This document shows positions 1 through 11,202 of a DNA stretch of 64,000 bases, piece after piece; within the stretch, counting starts at the first letter, position 1, and the number at the start of each line of letters is the position of its first letter. Made by a program: the position numbers and the translations under genes. The notes beneath the pieces were generated by a model that had not been told where the DNA came from, did no database searches, and saw only the letters and a list, made by a program, of their open reading frames with translations. Origin of the DNA: Nymphaea colorata (taxonomy: Eukaryota > Streptophyta > Magnoliopsida > Nymphaeales > Nymphaeaceae); NCBI RefSeq assembly GCF_008831285.2, contig NC_045140.1:26120131-26184130 (forward strand). Reading direction: 5' to 3'.

Positions 1-610
1 TAAAAAAAAGGAAGAAGAAGAAAACTAGTGCTGTCACTGTTTCTTCCCCGACCAACAGGTGAAACCCATGAAAAGCGTGAACTCAGGAACAGGAAAAGCC
101 AGCTTAAATAATGACGAAAGAAGACAGAATCTCAGAGCACGTTTGCTTAAAGATGACTGCAATGAAAAAAGAATACGATGAAGAACAGAAGAGATTGGGG
201 GTAAAGAAGAGAAAAGCCTTTTCTTTTTACCTATGAGACGGTGAGACTCTGAGGCCAAGAATGTAAGCAACCTTGACGTAGAGAGGCACATCAGAGTTCT
301 GCTGCTTCCTTTTTGCGCCACGGGTAACGGTTTTTATGCATCCCCTGATAACACCCACGATTTCACTGTCATCTCCATACTCGGCTACCTAACAACTCAC
401 AGCAGGAAACTGCTTCAGTGAAGAAAGAACGACAGATGGTGGTTATGTTTTAGCAGAGTCGGAGTTTATTCATCCAGCATCTTCAGTGAAATGATCAAGA
501 GAGCGAGAGAGCCGACAAAAATGAAAATAAAATTGAAAGGAGTGACAAGTTGCCACAAGAATTACAGAGCAAGCGGTAGAGAGAGAGAGAATTCTGAAGC
601 GAAGCAGTAC
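1..610 (-). other. Part of intron 1 of the HOOKLESS1-like gene
   Basis: On the minus strand this stretch follows the splice donor that ends the HLS1-like first exon (intron begins GTACTG at 610). It is pyrimidine-rich, has no family-like coding sequence, and no continuation of the acetyltransferase is visible. The next exon is therefore inferred to lie beyond the left edge. Reading frames open across 34-321 show no recognisable protein character. Confidence 0.6.
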
Positions 611-778
611 CAACATGAGATAGGAAGGAGAATGGCGGACTCGAGCCAGGGGGTCACCCATGAGATCTGCCACAAGGGAGGTTTTCCCACTCGGCCCAAC
701 CTCACACATACTCTCCAGGAGAGTCACCCCATTGGAGTCCCTCTCCTCGTCGAACTCTCTCACTAGAATCCCTGCCAT
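611..778 (-). CDS. HLS1-like: HOOKLESS1-like N-acetyltransferase, first coding exon (partial gene)
   Basis: First coding exon (56 codons) of a GNAT-superfamily protein like Arabidopsis HOOKLESS1, a putative nuclear N-acetyltransferase needed for apical-hook bending and ethylene/auxin/light cross-talk (family knowledge). The start is the ATG at 778-776. The reading begins MAGILVREFDEERD, followed by the family block CEVGPSGKTSLVADL and then GDPLARVRHSPSYLML. HLS1 proteins carry nearly the same order (VRE..RD, CEVGPSGK.SL, GDP..R.RHSPSYLMLV). The exon ends in phase 0 at TTG|GTACTG, where the family sequence continues with V-A-E. The acetyl-CoA-binding GNAT core and the C-terminal half are not in the window, so functionality cannot be judged. 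A TATA box lies about 52 bp upstream of the ATG. Family assignment is strong; which HLS1/HLH paralogue it is cannot be decided. Confidence 0.86.
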
Positions 779-829
779 CAGTCTTTGGGGACTTCCTTCG
801 CTTCGATTTCTCCCTGCTCCACTTGCCTG

Positions 830-837
830 TATTTATA
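830..837 (-). promoter_or_regulatory. TATA box of the HLS1-like gene
   Basis: The minus strand reads CCCTATAAATACAGG, a consensus plant TATA box (TATAAATA). It ends about 50 bp before the ATG at 778, which would place transcription start near 800 and give a short leader of roughly 25 nt. Confidence 0.6.
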
Positions 838-1360
838 GGGTGGCAGCCATGAATGTGATGATTATGAATATGGCATGATGATGCGGGCCGTAATGGATGG
901 ATGATCTGGTTTATCCATCGGCTGAGATGTACGGGATTGCTAGAAGAGAAATAGAATGGCGGCCGTGGCTCTGGAGGGGCTGTTTCATTCCATAATTTGC
1001 TCTGCATTTTCCTTTTTTTTTCGATTTCGTGTTTTTGGTGGGGGGCGTTTGGCTGCTTTTAAAAGCAGTGATTCATGATTATGATAATCAAAATCATGAT
1101 AATCTGATTATATATGGCTACCAGTTTAACCGTCATTTCTTGTTTTCTATTTGATATATACCAGCGTTTGATCTGCCTCTTGGAGAATGATTATTGAAGA
1201 GAAAGAGCTGAAAAGAACTTCATTAAAAGAGAGAGCCACGTCCAAGAGTATTGGATGCAGGATCAAATTGATGATTGTAAAGAACCAAACCACAAACTTA
1301 ATCAGACTTATGGGATACCTTTATAAATATCATTACCTTATATCACAACATTATCTTTAA
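838..1360. other. Upstream region of the HLS1-like gene, no gene seen
   Basis: Non-coding, mostly AT-rich. It contains short dyads such as ATCATGATTATGATAATC around 1071-1105 and a GCGTTTGG motif near 1046, as often found at plant MITE ends. No matching opposite end was found, so no element is called. Confidence 0.4.
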
Positions 1361-1369
1361 CAATAATAT

Positions 1370-3110
1370 GTATCATTCCCTTTCTTATGAAAACATTGTT
1401 TTATAAAATTGGAAAAACATAAAAAATAATAAAGACAAGAGAGTTGTAAAGGAAAGGATAAGTTCATCTAAATCCAATCTCTCAAAATTAGAGGGATTGG
1501 AGTGGAAACGACAAGGATTGTTCATTTCATTTATATCCAAACAAACTTTATGATCAGATCTTTCCTTCCCGTTTTTAATTTCCTCTCCTTCATTTCCTTA
1601 TTCCCTTCCATCCCACCCTTTTCCTCCATCTAAACATAGCTTTAAGGATTTAGAACTAGTATTTGGACTTTCTCTATTTACAATAATGTTTAGATATTTT
1701 TCTTATTTTTTACAACAATGTTGTTATTGTGAAAATATTGTGGTATAAAGTTGAAAAACATAAAAAATAATAAAGACAAGAGATTTAACATTATTTTTTT
1801 ACCATGAAAGGCCACCAATAGGATCAATAGTATGAGCATTGACATTGAGACTTTCTCTATTTACAATAATCTCTTGACATTTTTCCTTATTTTTTACAAC
1901 AATATTATCTTTCCTTTTGTTTTATCATTTTAAAAAAAATATTGTTTTAAAAAGTTGAAAACATAAAAAATAATAAAGACAAGAGATTCAACATGATTTT
2001 TTTTTTTTCTTTTTTTTATCATGGAAGGCCACTTTCACCTCGTCCAAAAATAAGGTGCGTTTGATGAACATAAAAAAGTTCACTGAAGAAATTTATTGGT
2101 GTTTGATGGCTGAAGGAATGAGAGAAATTTACAGGGTGATATTTGTGACATTGTTTGTCATTGCCCTCATACTCTTGACACTTTCCCCTTCTATTCGGTT
2201 TGCTTCTAAAGCAAAACAGCTGATCAAGAGAAAACAAATGCATGCAATCCATGTTCACAAAATATATCCTCTCCAATAGGAAGCAAATCCACACATGTTG
2301 AATGCTAAAAGCATTACATAATGTAAGATGAAACATAGACCAAACTAAGAATAATTCCCTCATATTTAAAAGATAACCATCAAAACAGATAACCAAGTTT
2401 TCATATCAAAAGTATAGAGCATTCGAAACACATCAAAATCAGAAATAGAAATAGTTCTATCCATATTCTTAGATGTGCATAGGTGACTCGAGGGTGGCAC
2501 TCTTCCCCATCAGGTTCTTCACGAAGATCTGCATCTTCGCCATATGCAGAGAGGGGAAGAAAGGAGGGAGACAGAACCAAAAGGTTGGGAGCCAAAAAGG
2601 AAGCGAAAGGAAGAACAAGGGGGAAAAAGACACCTGCAACAGTCGGCTGAAAGAAAAACGGGCATCCCCAAGTGTCCTTCAAAGTTACATTGTCATATCT
2701 GGTGGGTATATATATATATATATATAATCGTTTGAAAAAAAAAAATAGGAGATGCTTACACCAGTCACCATATGGCTCCGCCATTGAACTATTTCACCAG
2801 GTAACTTTCAACCAATAAAGCATGACTTCACTGGGTATTTTCCCCCTTGTCTATAGTGTTTCACCCGGCTACGTGAAAGTTACCGGTGTAATAGTCGCTA
2901 GGTATTTTTCCCCTCGTTTATAGTGTTTCACGTGGTTATCAAATGTGCTCTCAGGAGTGATAGTATGAGACCTGATATTTAGACTTTTTCTATTTACAGT
3001 AATCTCTAGACGTTTTTCCTCTTTGCTTTTTTTGCAAAACAATGTTATCTTTCCTTTTGTTGTAAAGATCACATTTAATAATGTCAGATACTTTGCATTT
3101 TTGTCATCAC
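1370..3110. repeat. Cluster of related LTR-derived repeat fragments
   Basis: At least four diverged copies of one AT-rich unit lie in the same orientation. Hallmarks are CTTTCTCTATTTACAATAAT (1667, 1851; diverged at 2984), AAAAAATAATAAAGACAAGAG (1423, 1761, 1967) and CATGGAAGGCCAC or CATGAAAGGCCAC (1803, 2020). A further CATGGAAGGCCAAC lies at about 3407 inside the LTR-like segment next door. The cluster is best read as decayed, repeatedly inserted LTR pieces of the copia family represented at 3351-3615. No coding potential is apparent. Confidence 0.55.
2834..2967. repeat. 67-bp imperfect tandem duplication
   Basis: Two adjacent units begin GGTATTTTCCCCC (2834) and GGTATTTTTCCCC (2901). Both continue with TATAGTGTTTCAC, then diverge moderately. 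The array sits inside the LTR-fragment cluster. Confidence 0.6.
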
Positions 3111-3338
3111 TCAAACTAGAAAACGTATTTGCCTTGAAAATTTAGTGAAGGTGGATCGACCCATCACTTTGTTGAAGAAGCCAGGGATCTCTTGGTCGTC
3201 TACAGGTCTCTATTGAAGCCTAAATCTTCTTTCGTAAGTGTTTCTCATTCTCTGTCCTTGTAGACTCCACATAATTAACTTGATCTCATTCTTCAAGGAT
3301 ATGATTAATCCATTTTGTTTATTATGCGAGGATCTTCT

Positions 3339-3627
3339 GCTCTGATACCATGTTGACAACACAAAAAATAAAGAGATTTAATGTGGTTCTTTTTTTTTTT
3401 CTTAACCATGGAAGGCCAACATCGACCTTAAAGATGGGTAGTTTACTTTCATTGTTTACAATATTTCTCAACATCTTTTGCAACTCCAGGTTAATGGCCC
3501 TTGTTGTTGACGACAAAGCCTTCATTACTTTTGTTGGCGTCTTTGTATCTATCTATAGATATCATTTCTTTGTGGAAGCATTATTTTATCTGTATTATTT
3601 TTTATGTTTTTTACATGGTATCATAGC
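3339..3627. mobile_element. Ty1/copia LTR-like segment with a primer-binding site on each side
   Basis: A 265-bp segment at 3351-3615 begins TGTTGACAAC and ends TTTTTTACA, the TG...CA form of a copia LTR. On its right is TGGTATCATAGC (3616-3627), one mismatch from the initiator-tRNA-Met primer-binding site TGGTATCAGAGC. On its left is the exact inverse complement GCTCTGATACCA (3339-3350). It carries the CCATGGAAGGCC motif shared with the 1.3-2.1 kb fragments. Right of it the sequence is a decayed, stop-riddled internal region. Confidence 0.6.
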
Positions 3628-4279
3628 ATCTCCAGGTAGCAGACACGAAGTGGACTAATCCTTACCTTGAAGCGATTCACAAGTTAGAATGAATTCCATG
3701 AGAATGAAGAATGAGGAACACTTTCTAAAGAAGATTCAGGCTTCAATGAACAAGAGATTACTTGCATCTTCAATAAAGCGATTAGTCGCTCCATCTTCGC
3801 AGACAAAACTTGGACTTAAGTGAACACAGTGTCCAATGAGGATGAAAATAGAAGGCATTATGCAAAGTACCTAACGTCATCATAGAGGTAACTTCACAAC
3901 AAAAGCAAGAATGTTATGGTTAAAGATAATGCCGTGATGAGCAAGGGAATGACATCTACGGAGATGATAAAGACTAAGGACATCAACAAAAATAATGATT
4001 GCATTGTTATCAACAAACATGGTAATTGATCTAGCATTACAAAAGATTTAGGAAAAATACTTGGAGATTATTGTGAACAAATTGTAAAGTATAAATATCA
4101 AGTCCCATACTATCAATCCTTAAGATCGATGGTGGTCTTCAGTTGCTAAACAAAAACGTCCTGTTGCATATCTTTGTTATTTTTTATACTTCTAAAGAAT
4201 CCTAGCCTTGTGTGCTTTCTGACAGGTTCCGATTGTGTTTCCTTGACCACTGATTCCAGAGTCTTCTCTCTTTTCTCCC

Positions 4280-4280
<1 letters not shown>
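3628..4280. other. Possible decayed retrotransposon internal region, no gene
   Basis: Purine-rich sequence directly following the plus-oriented primer-binding site. It would be the start of a copia gag region, but stops occur in all frames and no gag motif could be confirmed. Confidence 0.3.

Positions 4281-4312
<32 letters not shown>
4281..4312. repeat. (GA)n microsatellite
   Basis: Sixteen uninterrupted GA/AG dinucleotides. Confidence 0.95.
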
Positions 4313-4315
<3 letters not shown>

Positions 4316-5327
4316 TAAGGAACGAACAACAATTCCAACTTGTTGCTACCCAAAATTTCACCATCTATGCTTCTCATACCTTATCACAAGCACCAAAGAA
4401 TCTGTATAAAACATAAATATATGGGTTTATAAGTACTCCTTCCAAGGAGCGGAACATCATTATGTCACTGCAACTTATTTCCGAAACACCAACGCTGCTT
4501 TTGCGTCAGAGATGGGTGCTAGAGCTTTTCAATTGTTGGCTATAGCCTTATTAATATAACTAGAGCTGGCTCATTAAATGGGTTGATCAATTTGAAGGGA
4601 TTTTTGCCTTTAAAAGAAGAACAAAATATATGACCATCGAATTAAAATTGTATGAACCCATGACTAAGACCGATTTTCCTTTGATATCCTTGTACCAGAG
4701 AGTCAGAAATTTTCCACGAGAGGGGCCGAATTCTATTTTCAAAATTTTTGTTTAAGTTTTTTTTGAAGGTGGACGAGGGCCCCCACCGCTTGTGTGGGGT
4801 CTGTTGGTAATTTCACACCTTTGATGAACAAAGCAGAGCTTGTCACTGAGGTGTTGGGGTCGCTTTGGGCCACTCATTGGTGCTGAAGTACATTTTTGTT
4901 TTTTCTCCACTTCCTTTAGTGGCAATTAGGATGCCTCTAATAACGGACGTGCCAGTTTTGCTTCTTCAATTTGAAAGAAGAAGAGATTGCAAAATTGAGA
5001 TTGTTGAAGGATCAAAAGTAGGCTTGATGTATGAGTCGAGAAACACTAAAAGGCCAAATTTTGAGTTCATACTTGAACCTTGCCAATGCACCAAGCAACG
5101 GCACTGAAGCACTACTTTCCCGCTAGCGAAACCTTTGTTAGTCCTGCCAAAATTTCTTGGACCAATTCCTGCTGCTTATGTTGAAAATGAGTTCTTATTC
5201 ATTGATTTTTAGATAGAGCTTTATTCTTCTATCCGCTGTTGTCCATACTGGGGCTTTATTGGCTGATACACATTGTATCAGCAAGTTATTGATGTGATAT
5301 GGGAGCTGGGCAGATATGACCCCTTCC
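4313..5327. other. Intergenic, nothing recognised
   Basis: An open frame at 4865-5107 (plus) has no recognisable protein features. No RNA gene or repeat structure was seen. Confidence 0.4.
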
Positions 5328-5479
5328 GGGTCGTTTGTTAATGGAATAGCAACAGTATCTTTCATGAATCTGCTCCCAAAACAACAGATGAGGATAGCAA
5401 TACACTGTTCTACGAATCTGCATTAATCTTTGAGGCAGATATATGGAATAGCATTACTGTTTCCATTGCCAAATGACCC
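5328..5479. mobile_element. MITE with about 30-bp terminal inverted repeats
   Basis: The left end reads GGGTCGTTTGTTAATGGAAT. The right end, read on the other strand, is GGGTCATTTGGCAATGGAAA. The match continues imperfectly (AGCAACAGTA / CAGTAATGC), giving a 152-bp element with no coding capacity. A clear target-site duplication could not be identified, so the superfamily (hAT or PIF/Harbinger type) is undecided. Confidence 0.7.
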
Positions 5480-7800
5480 TTTCAAAACCCATCCCATATA
5501 GGGCTGATGCAGGTCTGCTACAAAGCAGCGATTTAATATATTGATTTTATGCATATGAAAAACTAAATGTAGTAATATGATCAATTCCTTGGCTACCTTT
5601 TCTAGAATCACATGCCTTATCGTGTTAAAAGAGATAAGACCCTTCTATCAAGACGGATCAACTCAGCCTACTTGATCTAACCATGTATCTTGCTTAAATT
5701 CTCTGGCACATTGACTCTAATCTTGGCCTTTGTTCATCAAGCCATGTGTGTTTAACATCTAGTTTTTATCTTTGCAGCACATATGCTCCAAGGTATGCAT
5801 GTGGGTTTAAAGTAGACGCTTCTGTGCACTGAAAAAGGTTTTCATCATTGTTAAAATGTCTACATAATTGAGATATCCGAGTATCTTTATCTGTCTTGTA
5901 CCTTTCCTGAAATTACCACACTTTTGTATTTAAGTGGCTATAAGAGGACAATACGCCCATCTGATAATGTTGCTGCTTCTTGTCATGTTGCTAAAGAGGA
6001 GGAGACAATAAAGTGTGGGATGCTTTAAACTCCAAATACATCCATAATCATATGGTAATTCGCCATCTTGTTCTATTCAATCCAGCTCTTCTCTTAAAGT
6101 TGGTATAACAGAAAACTTCCTTTTCACCTGTCTGCATTTTGCAATTGATGGAAGGAGGACCAAGATTCAATCATAGTGCTAAATAGTCAAGGGGAAGAAA
6201 CCATAGTCGTTCTCGGGCTACTGTCACGATCACATATGAAATTTAAGTGGATGAGAAGACAGATCGACTGAGGCATAGATTATTGTAGATCTGCTTTATG
6301 CTCATAATTGATGTGTAACCAGTAGTTTCCACCTATGGCCATCTTCTGTTTATAATTAACAAATATGAAAACTAAAATATCAGTAGCCCTTCGACCAAGC
6401 ACAGTGTCCCATGCTTCACATAACTGCAAGCCTGTGGATGGATAGAACTTTCGGGTGCAATTAGAAGCAATATTTCCAAAAGTTCTGAAACAATTATTGG
6501 TTGAATTTTATGCTTGGATTGGAAAAACACTTTAATTCTTCACTTTTTTTTCCCCAATTTGAGTGTCGCTTGATGCGTATCCACATTTCCTCTTGCAAGC
6601 TTGAAATCATTATCATGTTCAATTTTCTATAAAATGTTGAGTCATGTAAAAATATATCGAGAAAAAAATAACCACTAAAGGAAATTTCCTAGTGAGCTAT
6701 TTCAATATCGTCAGTTGAACTCGTAAACGAAGTTCAGTTCAACCAGATCAACGGACAAAAGTTTACACAATACACAAATATTTGATTGTCATCACCTGAC
6801 TAGGTCATCTGTCATACAAAACTTTACACGCTAATTAAAAATAAGCCCAGAAGAGGATGAACCTTTTGCAGCAAAAAAAAAGGAGGTTCTTACTACTTTA
6901 TTTGGGAAAACCAACAAATATAGCCTACCTTACTAGTGCTTAGCTCGTACGCTGCATAATGTATTCATTCTCCAACAAAGCTGAAAGCCTTCAATTCAAG
7001 CTATACCAATCTGACCTGCTTATAATCAAGTTCTTGGATTGGCAAAGCCTTCTGGCAATTAATAGCGTTCAGTTTCATGGATCAGAACAAATTAAAACCT
7101 TCATGCAAAAGTGTATCGGAACTTGACAATGAATATGAAATGGCCGACATGTCCTTTTGCAAAATGTCACTCACTCTGCTCATCTTAGTCTATGGCACAA
7201 ATGATTGAAGGAACAAGCCCCACAAGTTGTGCCATTTTTGGTTCTGGGTATTGCTGAGTGTGAGGTTGCCAAAACAAGGGCGGTTGAGTACCTCTTGGTA
7301 AGAAGGGTCTGTGAGAGAACTAGCTGCACGGCTATTCTCATGCAAATTCAGATAATGTGGCTCAATTTTTCTTTGCTGAATTACGATACTGTCACAGTTG
7401 ACAGTGTAAGTTGCACTAGTGAAAGGCGGCAACTGTGGACAGTTGTTCTTGTTGCATGTGAGGGTGGCTCTATAACTCTATGGAGGCACAAATATAGAAA
7501 TCAATTAACTGGTCAGGAAAATTCCTGGCCTAGAGTCATTTCAAATCTATTGGTTGCTCTGGTGTCTACTGTTCGAACAACTTGGTCTGTTGTTGGCTAG
7601 CACGGCAACATGAGAAAGGTTGGCCTCTGATGAGCCACTATAACCTATAACAAATCATAGGATGAGTCAGCTCCACTCGCATGTAGCCCAGGCATGCATC
7701 TAGTTTTGGTGCTCGACCTAGCTGGTTCCCTTACTGATTCTAAGCTTTTGAAAGGTCGTAATGGTGGCCCTGCACCATCATGTAAATGTTGTAACTGTGG
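5480..7800. other. Intergenic, no recognised gene
   Basis: AT-rich sequence. The longest open stretch (7205-7600, plus, 131 codons) contains no domain I recognise and lacks a supporting promoter or splice context. It may be part of decayed mobile DNA. Confidence 0.35.
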
Positions 7801-7978
7801 TGTTATAAAAGCTTGATTCTTCAACAGCTAAACTGAGAAAATAATTCAGTTTTTTGTGGAATAGAAGTACTCTTACAATACATTAGGGTGTGCTATAAAA
7901 GCTTTGCTTCTTCAACAGCTAACCTGAAAAATTATTCAGTTTTGTCTGGAATAGAATTATTGTTACAATACATTAGGG
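7801..7978. repeat. About 89-bp tandem duplication
   Basis: Unit 1 (7801-7890) and unit 2 (7891-7978) both run from TG(T/C)TATAAAAGCTT through CTTCAACAGCTAA and TTATTCAGTTTT to TTACAATACATTAGGG, with scattered substitutions. Confidence 0.85.
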
Positions 7979-8339
7979 GGCCAATACTTCTCGTGAAACT
8001 TTTACCCACAATTGCAAAAGCACATGCACTTGTATTATAAGAAGAAAACCGAAGGGAGAGCTCGGATGGTTTCCACAGTCAATATTCATCGAGCTGCATT
8101 AATTGCCAACACAAAGTACGAGAACTCTTATGATGGTTCTGGAAAAAAGTATGCTCATGATTTAAAGATGATATGCTCTTACCGCCACAATGCATATGAA
8201 AGGTAAATGTCATAAAGTACTCCACGGATTTCCTACAAACAACAGAAGTTCTCACATTATTGCTGCTCATATTGCAAATGTTGCACCCCCTGCTACTAAA
8301 TCAGAATCCACACTAAATGGTTGACTAGGCTGCAGTCGC

Positions 8340-8740
8340 TAGTGAAGTTCCTTCATTTGCTCTAGAAGAATACAACCAAATAATTGCTAGCTCTTGTGCA
8401 ACAGTTTTCACCTTTAGTAAATTTATCAGGTGTTTCTCGCCATTCGACTTCTCAATACTCAATAGGTTGTTGATTTTGGAGCTAGTGAACACATGGTAAA
8501 CTTCAATGCTCTATATAAGGTATCTTCAAATTCTTTCGTTCTTCCTGTCAAGTTACCAAAAACATTTGCATCAGTTTCTCATCTAGGGTTAATCGAAGTT
8601 GAAAAAGAATGATTCATCAAGTGCTTTATGTTTTTTCATTTGGCTTTTGCTCTTTTGAATTGGTCGATCACTGATTTCTTTCATCAATCTTGTGTCATCC
8701 AAAACCTTGCAACCAAGATGACAATTGGAAGGGGGAAGAT
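8340..8740 (+). mobile_element. Decayed Ty1/copia gag-protease remnant
   Basis: Across shifting plus-strand frames the sequence follows the copia order. First comes a gag-end stretch (EEYNQIIASSCATV), then a linker (SGVSRHSTSQYS), then the protease core VDFGASEHM at about 8468-8494. The core corresponds to the D-S-G-A active-site block, with the catalytic serine position changed to F. Then follow HQVLYV and finally IQNLATKMTIGRG, the usual end of the protease-integrase spacer. Frameshifts and a stop (TGA at 8610) make it non-functional. No reverse transcriptase or integrase domain was found nearby. Confidence 0.65.
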
Positions 8741-8841
8741 CCGACACTACAGGAAATCCAGTGTTTTGAGAGAGATATTAGGGCCTGCAATGGCAGCCCC
8801 TGACCTGCCGAAGATGGCTGTGGGCCTGTGGCAGCGCAAGC

Positions 8842-8850
8842 GCACACACA

Positions 8851-8895
<45 letters not shown>
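8842..8895. repeat. Compound (CA)n(GA)n microsatellite
   Basis: About fourteen CA units followed directly by about thirteen GA units. Confidence 0.95.
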
Positions 8896-8900
<5 letters not shown>

Positions 8901-11020
8901 CAATGCCAGAGAAGGGCATTGGTGGCAGCAACATATAGAGAAAGAGGGAGATCTCACTAATAGTTGTGTGAAGTTTGAAGAAAAAATCCTGGTCAAGGTC
9001 AGTTCCTATTCACAGCAACCCTTGAGATCGTGTGCTTTTCGTGACCCTAATTGTGCCGCTTGTCGTGAAACTCGACTTCCAGTTTCAGGGTCCCACATCT
9101 TCTTGGGTGAGAATCCTATCTCTTGGAGATCCAAGAAGCAAACCACTACTTCTCATTCTTTTGCAGAAGATAAGCAGCTGTCTTTGTTGAACAAAATTTG
9201 TGAACTTACGTGGCTTGTTATCTTCTAATTGATCTATATATTAACCTTGATCAGCTTGCTTTGTTAATTTGTGAACACCGAATCACTCTCCAGTCTCCAT
9301 ATTGCGGCATTTCCTCTGTCCCATGAGCCGACAAAGCATAAAGGTCTAGATTGTCACATTGTCCTTGCGCAGAATTCCAAAAGGCATGTCACAGCATATG
9401 TTCATATAGCTCATGCTTATTAACCAAACATTCTGCGTAAAGAACAGTTCTTATTACCGACGTCCGACCTGGGCCTACACGATTCATATGCTCCATGTTC
9501 GGGGGAATGATGACCATGACATCTTGCTGTAATCTTGAAGATCTCTATTCTCAATGAGAATGGCAAGGAGTTGTCGGGAGAATGGCAGGGTGTATGAGCT
9601 GCTGCAATCTTGAAAAACCAAACAAGCAGTTATTATGAGTTATTATAATTTTCATCTTATTGTAATTTCTATTTTGCTTAACGACTTTCTTTTCCTTTTT
9701 CCTGTTGTAAACTTCCTAATATCAAGGAGATCTACTTCTGAATGATATTTCATATGGTGAAGGAAATGAGAATTGTTCGTGTTTAGGAGCTTTCTTCATT
9801 CTTGCCATTTTCATTTTCCACGAGTTCCAATTAGAGCTAGCATGAGGCAGTCCGGATAATTACTTGTCAACTAAGAAGTTGTTGGCAAATGACATAAGAG
9901 TTTATTATGGTTGACGAGTGAACTTTTTTACTTGGGCCAATGTGATTTTAGCAAATGCACTGTACAGACATTACAAACACACACAAAAAGAGAGAGAGAG
10001 AGAGCAGTGATCATAGGGAAAAGCTATGCTGTAATCCTTGTTGATCTCACAGAAAATATCTGAGATTTCAACATTCAAGCAGATTTCAACACATTAATCT
10101 CTGCATGATAACTGTTGCTATTCAAATGCAACATTGGCACATTTGCTACAAAGAAAAAGGCACCAACAACTTTGTGAATATTGGTGCACTCCTTACAGTG
10201 GGTTGTATACTTTTATGCATTCTTGAGATTAGATATCGTCATCAATATTTGTTTTTCCATTCTTTCTGGTTAGACTTATCAGCAAGTTGAGATCAGTTTA
10301 GAAGCTTACGGGATAATGTTAAAAGACGCATCTTGGGTATGGAACTCATGACCGTATTTTCTCCTTTTCTCTGGTTCTGCCCCAGCCTCTGGGATCCTAG
10401 CATGAATGTGCAGGGAAAACCTGCCTGAATCCTCTCAGGAGCGACGGAAACACACCAACCTCTTCAGCTTGTGCAAGAAGTAATGCATATGGGATTTGAA
10501 CTAGGACAGACCTGTCCACTGAACGGGTCATTCCAAGCTTTCCCTGGTTTACCGTGAGACGTTCCAGAACGCCAGTATTCATGCATATAAATTTAGGTAG
10601 AAACCACCGCATTCTCCCATACACTGTATGCATGCGCCTACAGACACCACGCTGCAGTCTGTTCTCATCGTCCAGAGAATGCAAATCCAACAAGCACTTT
10701 AGGTAATATTAAGACAGATTGCATGACCTTGTAAAGTGACATGCTAACAAAGAGAGCACTAGTCACCCGGCTAGCTGGATTGGTTCAGCACATTCAAGTT
10801 GGCAAGAAATCTCGGCTCAGGGTGCGTCACTTTGGAACAGTAGCAAGGATGCCCAAACCATTTTGTCACTTTAAAAATGTGGAGTGGGAAATGAAAACTA
10901 TCATCCTGCTGTATCTTCCCTTGGACGTGACGGGGAATATCAGATGCTTGTTTACTGTACATACAATTTGATGTCCAACTTTTGGCAGTTGGCAACGTTG
11001 GTGTTAATTTCCTGAAATTT
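8896..11020. other. Intergenic, no recognised gene
   Basis: No open frame with recognisable protein character. It contains a short (GA)n run near 9990 and a possible SINE-like stretch at 10380-10570, listed separately. Confidence 0.35.
10380..10570 (-). mobile_element. Possible SINE-like element
   Basis: The minus strand contains TAGTTCAAATCCCAT near 10490-10505, a good match to the RNA polymerase III B-box (GGTTCAAATCC), with an A-box-like GGAATGACCCG about 30 bp before it. This is a tRNA-derived promoter layout, but no tRNA fold and no 3' tail or target duplication were seen. Tentative. Confidence 0.25.
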
Positions 11021-11202
11021 GAATCTGAGATCTAGATTTGCCATAGTATAAGAACAGTGTGTAAGGAAAATGTTCATGTCATATCTGGACACTGTTTATG
11101 TCCTGACACTTGAATCTGAGATCAAGATTTGAAATAGTATAAGAACAGTGTGTAAGGAAAATGTTCATGTCATATCTGGACACTGTTTATGTCATATCTG
11201 GA
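11021..11202. repeat. 91-bp tandem duplication
   Basis: GAATCTGAGATC at 11021 recurs at 11112. Both units continue with ATAGTATAAGAACAGTGTGT and ATGTTCATGTCATATCTGG, nearly identically. A further partial unit (TCATATCTGGACAC) follows. Confidence 0.9.
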
